40,736 nucleotides of DNA. Source: Lysobacter sp. (GTDB taxonomy: Bacteria > Pseudomonadota > Gammaproteobacteria > Xanthomonadales > Xanthomonadaceae). The stretch's first letter is position 1. Each line of letters begins with the position of its first letter. Location: NCBI GenBank assembly GCA_004322525.1, contig SCUY01000083.1, forward strand, positions 1 through 40,736. Reading direction: 5' to 3'. The position numbers and the translations under genes are program-made. The notes below the pieces were generated by a model. The model was not told where the DNA came from. It saw only the letters and a program-made list of their open reading frames with translations, and ran no database searches. Of the stretch, positions 11,522 to 20,789 are shown one piece after another.

Positions 11522-14278
11522 ATGAAAAAGTTCGTGCTGATCGATGGCTCCAGCTACCTCTACCGCGCCTTCCATGCGCTGCCGCCGCTGACCAACGAGC
11601 ATGGCGAGCCCACCGGCGCGATGTTCGGCGTGGTCAACATGCTGAAGGCGGTGCTGGCGGAAAAGCCGGATTTCATCGCCTACGTCGTCGACCACCCGGG
11701 CCCGACCTTCCGCGACGATCTGGACCCGCAATACAAGGCCAACCGTGCGCCGATGCCAGATGACCTGCGTGCGCAGGTGCAGCCGGTCTGCGACATCGTG
11801 CACGCGCTGGGCATCACCATCCTCCGTGAGCCCGGCGTCGAGGCCGACGACGTGATCGGCACGCTCGCCCTGCGCGGCTTCGCCGAAGGCCTCGACGTAA
11901 TCGTCTCCACCTCCGACAAGGATTTCGCGCAGCTCGTGCGCGATCCGGTGGACGGCCGCGGCGTCGCCCTGGTCAACACCATGAGCGGCAGCCGGCTGGA
12001 TTCCACGCAGAGCGTGATCGACAAGTTCGGCGTGCGCCCCGACCAGATCATCGACTACCTGGCGCTGATGGGCGACAGCATCGACAACATTCCCGGCGTG
12101 GAGAAGTGCGGGCCCAAGACCGCTGCGAAGTGGCTTGCCGAGTACGGCACGCTCGACAGCGTGGTCGCGAACGCCACTGCCATCAAGGGGCGGATTGGCG
12201 AAAACCTGCGTGCGGTCGTCGGCCGGCTGTCGCTCAACCGTGCGCTCACCACGATCAGGACCGATTGCAGCCTCGACAAAGATCCTTCGGATCTCGCGCT
12301 GCGCGAGCGCGACCTGCCGAAACTGCGCGAGCTGTTCGCGCGCTACGGCATGCGCCAGGCGTTGCGCGATCTGGAAAGCGGCGATGTCGCATCGACGCCG
12401 GCGCGGCCGGGAAGCCGTGTCGTGGCTGCGTCCGCGATGCCCGGAGCGCTCGATCCGGCACTCGCCGTGGCGGGCGAGTACGAGACCGTGCTCACGCTGG
12501 AGCAGCTCGACGCCTGGGTCGAGAAGCTCCGCGCCGCCGTCGAATTTGCCTTCGATACCGAGACCGATTCGCTCGACGCGCTGTGCGCCAACCTTGTAGG
12601 CCTGAGCCTCTCCGTGGAATCGGCGCGCGCGTGCTACATCCCGGTGGCGCACGACTATCCAGGCGCGCCCGCGCAGCTCGACAGGTCCACGGTGCTGCGC
12701 GCACTCGCGCCGCTGCTCGAAGACGCGTCGAAGAAGAAACTTGGCCAGCACGGCAAGTACGACATCCACGTTTTGCGCTGCCACGGCGTCAACGTGCGTG
12801 GCTATTCCGACGACACGATGCTCGAGAGCTTCGTTCTCAATGCGACGGCGTCGCGGCACGACATGGATTCGCTGGCGAAGAAGTACCTCGGCTACGAGAC
12901 GGTGAAGTACACCGATGTGGTCGGCAAGGGCGCGCGGCAGATCGGCTTCTCGCAGGTCGCGCTCGACGATGCCACGCGCTACGCGGCGGAGGATGCCGAT
13001 ATCACCCTGCGTCTGCATCACGCATTGTCGCCGCAGCTTCGCGCGGTCGCATCGCTGGACCATGTGTACCGCGATATCGAGATCCCGCTGATTCCGGTGC
13101 TGGAACGTATCGAGGCGAACGGCGTGCTGATCGATGCCGACGAACTGCGTCGGCAGTCGACGGACATGGCGCGCCGCATGCTGGAGCTGCAGCAGCGCGC
13201 GACGGAAGTCGCCGGCCGCACGTTCAACATGGATTCGCCCAAGCAGATCGGTGCGCTGCTCTTCGACGAGCTCGGCCTGCCGGCCACCGAACGCACGCCC
13301 ACCGGTGCGCCGTCGGTGAATGAATCGGCTTTGGAGGCGATCGCCGACCAGCATGAGCTGCCGCGACTGATCCTGGATTACCGCAGCCTCGCCAAGCTGC
13401 GCGGCACCTACACCGACAAGTTGCCGGAGATGATCAACGCCCGCAGCGGCCGGCTGCATACCAGCTACCACCAGGCCGGTGCGGCAACGGGGCGGCTGGC
13501 GTCGAGCGATCCCAACCTGCAGAACATCCCGATCCGCACCGAGGATGGGCGGCGCATCCGCACTGCGTTCATCGCGCCCGAGGGCCGCCGCATCGTCGCC
13601 TGCGACTACTCGCAGATCGAGTTGCGGATCATGGCGCATCTCTCCGAAGATCCAGCACTGCTGCGCGCATTCACTTCAAACGTCGACGTACATACCGCGA
13701 CCGCGGCGGAAGTGTTCGGCAAGACGATCGACACGGTCGAGCCGGGCGAGCGTCGCGCGGCGAAGGCGATCAACTTCGGCCTGATGTACGGCATGAGTGC
13801 ATTCGGCCTGGCGACGCGGCTGGGTATTTCGCGCGGCGAGGCGCAGGACTACATCGCGCTGTACTTCTCGCGCTATCCCGGCGTGCGCGAGTACATGGAC
13901 CGCACGCGCCAACAGGCGCGCGACCAGGGGTATGTCGAGACGGTGTTCGGCCGGCGGCTGTACCTGGAGAACATCAACGCCCGCAACCAGGGCCTGCGCG
14001 CCGGCGCCGAACGTGCCGCGATCAATGCGCCAATGCAGGGCACCGCGGCCGACATCATCAAGCGCGCGATGATCGACATCCACGGCTGGCTGGACGGCCA
14101 TGCCGAGCGCGCGCTCATGGTGTTGCAGGTGCACGACGAACTGGTCTTCGAGGCTGATGAAGCCTTCGTGCCGACGCTGATCGACGAGGTTGGCCGGAGG
14201 ATGGTCGCGGCGGCGGACCTGCGGGTGCCGCTGGTAGTGGATTCCGGCGTCGGAACGAACTGGGAGGAAGCGCACTGA
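11522..14278 (+). CDS. polA: DNA polymerase I
   Basis: MKKFVLIDGSSYLYRAFHALPPL, FAFDTETDSL (3'-5' exo), VACDYSQIELRIMAHLS, INFGLMYGMS, QVHDELVFE; 918 aa. Confidence 0.98.
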   Translation: MKKFVLIDGSSYLYRAFHALPPLTNEHGEPTGAMFGVVNMLKAVLAEKPDFIAYVVDHPGPTFRDDLDPQYKANRAPMPDDLRAQVQPVCDIVHALGITILREPGVEADDVIGTLALRGFAEGLDVIVSTSDKDFAQLVRDPVDGRGVALVNTMSGSRLDSTQSVIDKFGVRPDQIIDYLALMGDSIDNIPGVEKCGPKTAAKWLAEYGTLDSVVANATAIKGRIGENLRAVVGRLSLNRALTTIRTDCSLDKDPSDLALRERDLPKLRELFARYGMRQALRDLESGDVASTPARPGSRVVAASAMPGALDPALAVAGEYETVLTLEQLDAWVEKLRAAVEFAFDTETDSLDALCANLVGLSLSVESARACYIPVAHDYPGAPAQLDRSTVLRALAPLLEDASKKKLGQHGKYDIHVLRCHGVNVRGYSDDTMLESFVLNATASRHDMDSLAKKYLGYETVKYTDVVGKGARQIGFSQVALDDATRYAAEDADITLRLHHALSPQLRAVASLDHVYRDIEIPLIPVLERIEANGVLIDADELRRQSTDMARRMLELQQRATEVAGRTFNMDSPKQIGALLFDELGLPATERTPTGAPSVNESALEAIADQHELPRLILDYRSLAKLRGTYTDKLPEMINARSGRLHTSYHQAGAATGRLASSDPNLQNIPIRTEDGRRIRTAFIAPEGRRIVACDYSQIELRIMAHLSEDPALLRAFTSNVDVHTATAAEVFGKTIDTVEPGERRAAKAINFGLMYGMSAFGLATRLGISRGEAQDYIALYFSRYPGVREYMDRTRQQARDQGYVETVFGRRLYLENINARNQGLRAGAERAAINAPMQGTAADIIKRAMIDIHGWLDGHAERALMVLQVHDELVFEADEAFVPTLIDEVGRRMVAAADLRVPLVVDSGVGTNWEEAH

Positions 14279-14464
14279 CGCGTGCGCTACGGGCAAGAAG
14301 CGCTGGCGGCTTGATCGTCCCTGGAGGTTGCCCCCGACACAATCTGTAGTGCTTCCGGACGGGCCGGACCCCTGCTGCTTGGGCTGAATAGCCTATGAAC
14401 TTTTTACGGTTGTTTAACGGGTGCCTTCACGGTCCGTGCATGCTGGCGGTGTTTTCATCTCCCT

Positions 14465-14586
14465 GCGCCGGATGCAACGTCCGACGCAGATCCTCCCCTC
14501 CCCTGGAGCGATCCCGGAACGCAAGGTCCCTCCCCAGACCCCGTTCCCCAGCCCCGCCGGCCCCCCTGCCTGCGGGGCTTTTTATT
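14465..14586 (+). ncRNA. sX13-like: Structured sRNA downstream of polA, sX13-like; boundaries approximate
   Basis: No convincing ORF. Consecutive hairpins: 14465-14487; GATCCTCC-[CCTCCCCT]-GGAGcGATC at 14489-14513; GGAACGcaaGGTC-[CCTCCCCA]-GACCcCGTTCC at 14516-14547; 8-bp terminator stem AGCCCCGC/GCGGGGCT with C6-containing loop then TTTTTATT. polA-adjacent position and roughly 115-120 nt size fit sX13 as recalled. Confidence 0.78.
14550..14586 (+). terminator. Rho-independent terminator of the polA-downstream sRNA
   Basis: agccccgc (14550-14557) / gcggggct (14572-14579) followed by ttttattt-like tract. Confidence 0.87.
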
Positions 14587-14701
14587 GCCCGCGGCACCGC
14601 CGGCATCTGCGCAGACCCCTCGCCTCGCCAGTCGATCGCAGTACCCGGGCTTTCGGCGTATCTGTGCCTCCAATCCCGGGCCTGGCCGGTGAAGGGTGTG
14701 C

Positions 14702-16504
14702 TCAATATTCCTTGAGCATCGCGCTCGCATCACGTCCGTCGAAATGCAGCCCATGGCCCGCTTCCGGGACCGGCGGTGGCTGGTACAACGAAACGCGATT
14801 GCGGCCGGCGACCTTCGACCGGTACATCGCCGCATCGGCATGCGCGATCAGCGCCTCGTAGTCGTACCCGGACATGGAGGAGCCCACCACGCCGATGCTG
14901 GTCGCAACGGGAAGCGCGCATCCGGCCGCATTCGCATCGATGTCCGCGATCGACCGGCGGCACTGCTCGGCGATGCGCAGGGCGGCATCGACATCGCAGT
15001 CGATCAGCGTCATGGCGAATTCCTCGCCGCCGATACGGCCGTAGAGATCGCCCTCGCGGCAATGCAGGCGGCCCACGCGCGCGACTTCACGCAGCACCCA
15101 GTCACCGGACGAATGGCCGCACTGGTCATTGATCTGCTTGAAGTGGTCCAGGTCAAGCAACAGCATGCTGACCGGGCGAGCCTGCTGCGAACATGCAAGC
15201 AGCGCCGCCTCCGATCGCGCGCGGAAATCCCGGCGGTTGCTCAGGCCGGTGAGGCTGTCGGTCTCGGCCAGCTGGCGCAGCCAGCCATGCGTACGGCGCG
15301 CGCGCCAGCCCCAGTAGGAGACCGACGCCGCCAGCACGACGAGCAGCGCCACGATCAGGCGGAAGTTCCACGCGGTGCGCTTGGCGACTTCCTGCTGCAG
15401 GCGCAGCAGCTGGTTCTGATTACTGAGCAGGGCGATCGACTGGTTCTTCTTGTTCAGCTCGTGCCGACTCAGCTGGAAGGCGTATTCGCGGGATTTGATG
15501 TCGTCAAGACGCGCCTTGTCGGCTTGGGCATAGCGACGGTAATGGTCGAGCGCCCCGGCGATGTCGCCGCGCTTGAGTGCGACGGTATAGAGCACGCGCT
15601 GTGCCACGACGCCGGCAAGGGAATTCGCATCGATGCCGCGATCGCGCACTATGGCCGTCGCTTGCGCATGCGCAGCGGCGAGATCGCCTTCTTCAAGCTG
15701 GTATTGCGCGAGCAACTGGCGAAGCTCGCCGACCAGGCGTGTGTAGCCGGTGCCCACAGCCTCGGGCAGGCTCGCCTCCAGCAGGGCGATGGCCTGCCGT
15801 CGGCGCCCTGTCCGTGCCCAGTAGTCGGCGAGGGTGGCGCGGATGGCATTGACGGCGATCGGCTCTCGCTGCGCCGCGCAGTCGGCGATCGCCTCGTGCA
15901 CGTCGGAGTCCTCGTCCAGAGAACGCCCCAGGCCATTGAGCGCCCGTACGCGCACCTGGCGGGCGAAGCAACGATTGCGTGGATCCGGCTGCTCAGCGAG
16001 CGCGCGTTCGGCTTCGGCGAGCGCCATGTCGAAATGGCCGAACTCGTTGTAGATCGTGCCGGCTACTCCCATGCTCGTTTGCCGCAGGCCCGCATCGGTG
16101 ACCCGTTCGCGGAGCATCAGTGCACGATCGAGATAGCGCAGACCGGTAAGATAGTCGCGGTTAAGTGCAGAGATATTCGTGATCAGCAGGGCCGCGCGGT
16201 ACTTGAGCTCGGGTTCCGGAGCCTGCTCGACCAGCGCCATCGCATCACCGAGTGCCGCCTGGTAATCACCGGTGATGGTGCGGCGGTAGTCTTGCAGAAG
16301 TCGCAGGTGCCGAAGCTCGCTGGGATCTGCTTCGCTCTTCCGGCGTTGAAGCTCGGCGAGCAGCGCCGTCATGTGTCGGGTGTTCGAACTCTTATGCGTA
16401 TCTGCCTCGCGCAGCAGTTCGCCAAATGGCGTTGCCCGAGCCTGCGCCGCGGGCAACGCCAAAATGATAACGAGACAGAATGTCCGTATTGCCTGAGCTG
16501 CCAC
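14702..16504 (-). CDS. GGDEF diguanylate cyclase with TPR-like periplasmic sensor region
   Basis: Signal peptide, helical repeat N-terminus, TM (FRLIVALLVVLAASVSYWGW), TDSLTGLSNRRDF, GRIGGEEF catalytic motif, RxxD I-site (REGD) five residues upstream of GGEEF. Confidence 0.93.
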   Translation of the reverse strand: MAAQAIRTFCLVIILALPAAQARATPFGELLREADTHKSSNTRHMTALLAELQRRKSEADPSELRHLRLLQDYRRTITGDYQAALGDAMALVEQAPEPELKYRAALLITNISALNRDYLTGLRYLDRALMLRERVTDAGLRQTSMGVAGTIYNEFGHFDMALAEAERALAEQPDPRNRCFARQVRVRALNGLGRSLDEDSDVHEAIADCAAQREPIAVNAIRATLADYWARTGRRRQAIALLEASLPEAVGTGYTRLVGELRQLLAQYQLEEGDLAAAHAQATAIVRDRGIDANSLAGVVAQRVLYTVALKRGDIAGALDHYRRYAQADKARLDDIKSREYAFQLSRHELNKKNQSIALLSNQNQLLRLQQEVAKRTAWNFRLIVALLVVLAASVSYWGWRARRTHGWLRQLAETDSLTGLSNRRDFRARSEAALLACSQQARPVSMLLLDLDHFKQINDQCGHSSGDWVLREVARVGRLHCREGDLYGRIGGEEFAMTLIDCDVDAALRIAEQCRRSIADIDANAAGCALPVATSIGVVGSSMSGYDYEALIAHADAAMYRSKVAGRNRVSLYQPPPVPEAGHGLHFDGRDASAMLKEY

Positions 16505-16520
16505 GCCGGGATCTCCGGGA

Positions 16521-16547
16521 CAACAGCCAGAAACAGGCCGGCTGTTG
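16521..16547. other. Inverted repeat (8-bp perfect stem, 11-nt loop) between the precursor-like ORF and the GGDEF gene
   Basis: caacagcc-agaaacaggcc-ggctgttg; preceded by the near-palindrome ccgggatctccggg; no U-tract. Confidence 0.6.
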
Positions 16548-16560
16548 GCTGAGGATACGC

Positions 16561-16830
16561 CTAGCCGGCGAACGCGTCCGGCGCCTCGGCCGGTTCTGGC
16601 TGGTCATCCACCGGGCCATCTTCCCGTGCTGGCTCTTCCTGATCAGGCGCATAGACCACGCATGCCATGAAGGCACGCCCGCTCATGGCTGCGGCCAAAG
16701 CCGGAGCATCGCCTGTGCGGAATGCGGCGCGCGCTGCCGGATCGAGAGACATCGCCAGATCGGCGGCTGCCCCCTCCCCGGCGTACGGGGTGCGGGCGAG
16801 GTGTTCAAGAAGAGAGATCGCGTCGTACAT
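16561..16830 (-). CDS. Putative split-borosin precursor peptide (SonA-like borosin-binding domain plus C-terminal core/tail), 89 aa
   Basis: MYDAISLLEHLARTPYAGEGAAADLAMSLDPAARAAFRTGDAPALAAAMSGRAFMACVVYAPDQEEPAREDGPVDDQPEPAEAPDAFAG; SD GAAGGA 5-6 nt before ATG; starts 26 nt after the methyltransferase stop; helical 'DPxAxxxFxxGDxxALxxAMSG' followed by a hydrophobic strand resembles SonA organisation. Confidence 0.8.
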   Translation of the reverse strand: MYDAISLLEHLARTPYAGEGAAADLAMSLDPAARAAFRTGDAPALAAAMSGRAFMACVVYAPDQEEPAREDGPVDDQPEPAEAPDAFAG

Positions 16831-16856
16831 GATTTTCCTTCGTTCAAGTTGCCGTT

Positions 16857-17678
16857 TCAAACGGGTCGGGTTGTCTTCGGCGTGGTCGCAGATAGCCGGG
16901 CGAGCCGCATGCGCATCGCCTCGTCGGCGACGAGCGCATGCGCGGGCGGGACGATCAGGGTGGATTGCATGGTCAGCTTGCTGTCGGGCAGGTCCGCGAG
17001 CACCACGCATTCGATGCGCGGCGACACGACGGCTGACGTTGCTGCCTCGTAGATCGTGACGATGTGGTCTGCGGGGTAGTCGAGAAGCAGCCGCTCCACG
17101 AGCACCTGGCGGTGCGCGGGCGTGGTCGCGAAACGCAGGCAGGCCGGATCCCCGACGATGCCGACCTGCCACAGCACGAGATAGGCGGACGCATCGATGC
17201 GGCGCGGATACAGCAGGAGTTGCGTGGCTTCGTAGTGCTGGCAGCCGAAACGGCCCGGGTCGATGCCCATGTCGGCGTAGAGGCAGTCCTCCGCCGAGAC
17301 ACCGGGTTCCATGGCTGCGCCGAAGCCTTCGCGCCGTGCCTGCGCGATCGCATCGTGGGGTACCTGCGCGAACACGCCGGGATGCCCGTAGAACGCGCCG
17401 CAGACACGTCGGCCGCGACGGACTTCATCCAGCATCACGTCGGCCATCTCGCGATAGGTCTCACGGCGCGACTTGCCCTCGGCATAGTAGGGCTGGAGGC
17501 TGATCGCATCCGGTCGCATGGTCTGCAGCCACAGCTCGACGAGCGCATCGGAAGCCGCGACAAACACCACATCGGCCTGCTCGATGTAGGCCCGTGCGCG
17601 CGGGCCCAGATGGGCGCCGAGCATCATTCCCACACCTACGCAGGCGAGGTGGCCCGGCAGCTGTGCGGCGGCGGTCAT
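16857..17678 (-). CDS. Split-borosin peptide alpha-N-methyltransferase (tetrapyrrole methylase fold, SonM-like), 273 aa
   Basis: MTAAAQLPGHLACVGVGMMLGAHLGPRARAYIEQADVVFVAASDALVELWLQTMRPDAISLQPYYAEGKSRRETYREM...GAFYGHPGVFAQVPHDAIAQARREGFGAAMEPGVSAEDCLYADMGIDPGRFGCQHYEATQLLLYPRRIDASAYLVLWQVGIVGD...; YYAEGKSRRETY, FYGHPGVF, MEPGVSAEDCL(Y)ADxGIDPG are hallmarks of borosin-type enzymes. Confidence 0.9.
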   Translation of the reverse strand: MTAAAQLPGHLACVGVGMMLGAHLGPRARAYIEQADVVFVAASDALVELWLQTMRPDAISLQPYYAEGKSRRETYREMADVMLDEVRRGRRVCGAFYGHPGVFAQVPHDAIAQARREGFGAAMEPGVSAEDCLYADMGIDPGRFGCQHYEATQLLLYPRRIDASAYLVLWQVGIVGDPACLRFATTPAHRQVLVERLLLDYPADHIVTIYEAATSAVVSPRIECVVLADLPDSKLTMQSTLIVPPAHALVADEAMRMRLARLSATTPKTTRPV

Positions 17679-17709
17679 GCGGTCGATCCCCTTCGACGAC
17701 AGGACCACC

Positions 17710-18249
17710 CTACCCGTCGGCCGCCCCCATGCCAACCGGCCGACGCCAGCGGTCGTGGTCGAGAATCCACCGGGCGGTGCCGGGGCGATCGGGCGGAGCG
17801 TCCACGAAACCCTGCGCGCAAAGAAGCCGGCGCGACATCCGCTCATTCGGGCCGGCCTGGCACATGCCGGACAGACGGTCGATCGCCAGGTCGTCGAAGG
17901 CATGAGTGACCAGGGCTTCGATCACCTCGTGCGAATAGCGCGCGTTCCACGCGGCGGGTAGGAGCATGAGCCCCATCTCGGTGTCAGGCGCGCGATGCAG
18001 AAGGGCCCCAATACCCACATCGCGCCGGGTGGAGCGTTCTGTAACCGCCCAGACCCGGCATGCCGGCTCGTCGGCCTCATTTGCCCCAACGACGGCACGG
18101 AACGCCCGTGATGCCGCGCCCTCATCAAGTGGCGGGGCGATGCGGGCCATGACGCGCGGGCAGCAATACAGCGCGCGATAGAGACCCTCATGGGCGTCGA
18201 TGAGAGGCGAGAGGTCAAGGTTCGCGGTGGAGAGCGTGGGCAGCGGCAT
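17710..18249 (-). CDS. GNAT family N-acetyltransferase (RimJ/RimL-like)
   Basis: MPLPTLSTANLDLSPLIDAHEGLYRALYCCPRVM...EMGLMLLPAAWNARYSHEVIEALVTHAFDDLAIDRLSGMCQAGPNERMSRRLLCAQGF; 31-nt gap to the methyltransferase gene. Confidence 0.75.
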   Translation of the reverse strand: MPLPTLSTANLDLSPLIDAHEGLYRALYCCPRVMARIAPPLDEGAASRAFRAVVGANEADEPACRVWAVTERSTRRDVGIGALLHRAPDTEMGLMLLPAAWNARYSHEVIEALVTHAFDDLAIDRLSGMCQAGPNERMSRRLLCAQGFVDAPPDRPGTARWILDHDRWRRPVGMGAADG

Positions 18250-18299
18250 TGGGCGGTGCAATGGCCTGGATAGGGTCTGGGCCCGGCATGCGGCAGCCT

Positions 18300-20258
<1,959 letters not shown>

Positions 20259-20408
20259 GCGGATCTCCTCGGCAGCGGACGAGTGTGCCGCAGGTATCCG
20301 CCCGCTTACAGCACCCGCAGCGGCGGGTCGGTCATCGCGGCAGGCGCAGCGCGGCGTAGCGTGGCGAAGCGGGTGGCGCCCTGCAGGAAATGGCGCTGGC
20401 CTACGCCA

Positions 20409-20428
20409 CGTCACGTCACGTCACGTCA
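20409..20428. repeat. Four tandem copies of CGTCA (TGACG on minus strand) at the EF-hand gene stop
   Basis: cgtca cgtca cgtca cgtca read directly; the last TCA is the TGA stop of 20426-20785(-). Confidence 0.9.
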
Positions 20429-20785
20429 CTGCGGCGGTGCGGCCAGTTCGCGCGCGTCGAGGAAGCCGTCGTGGTCGCGATCCTGGCGCCGGAATGTCGC
20501 TTCCAGCGCCGCGCGATGCTCGGCCAGTGAAACCGGTTTTCCACGGCCACCGGGCAGTTCACGGGCGTTGACAATCCCATCGCCATCCACATCCATGCGC
20601 GCGAAGGCATAGCCCATCCAGGCCTGGAATTCCGCCAGCGAAACACGGCCGTCATGGCCGGTGTCCATGCGGGTGAGATAGTCGCGGCTGGATCCGACCG
20701 CCGGCGTCGTCGCATGCAAGCCCGTTGCAACAAGGAAAAGGACGGTGCCAAAGAGCACGGACCCGGTGGGCGACGATACGGCCAT
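20426..20785 (-). CDS. EF-hand domain protein, exported
   Basis: MAVSSPTGSVLFGTVLFLVATGLHA signal; EF-hand loops DTGHDGRVSLAEF, DVDGDGIVNARE, DRDHDGFLDAREL. Confidence 0.85.
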   Translation of the reverse strand: MAVSSPTGSVLFGTVLFLVATGLHATTPAVGSSRDYLTRMDTGHDGRVSLAEFQAWMGYAFARMDVDGDGIVNARELPGGRGKPVSLAEHRAALEATFRRQDRDHDGFLDARELAAPPQ

Positions 20786-20789
20786 CGGC

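Noticed and set aside
11144-13639. 831-aa minus-strand ORF
   Set aside because: Antisense to polA; only the last 95 codons (DUF2782 lipoprotein from ATG 11431) are credible.
14696-16552. 618-aa plus-strand ORF
   Set aside because: Antisense to the GGDEF gene; the minus-strand protein has signal peptide, TM and GGEEF motif.
16561-17172. 203-aa ORF as the gene model for the precursor
   Set aside because: Its N-terminal half is out-of-frame methyltransferase sequence; the ATG at 16830 has a proper SD and follows the methyltransferase stop.
16857-17678. Cobalamin/siroheme tetrapyrrole methylase interpretation
   Set aside because: No cobalamin or siroheme genes nearby and borosin-type motifs plus adjacent SonA-like peptide fit better; alignment still required to be certain.
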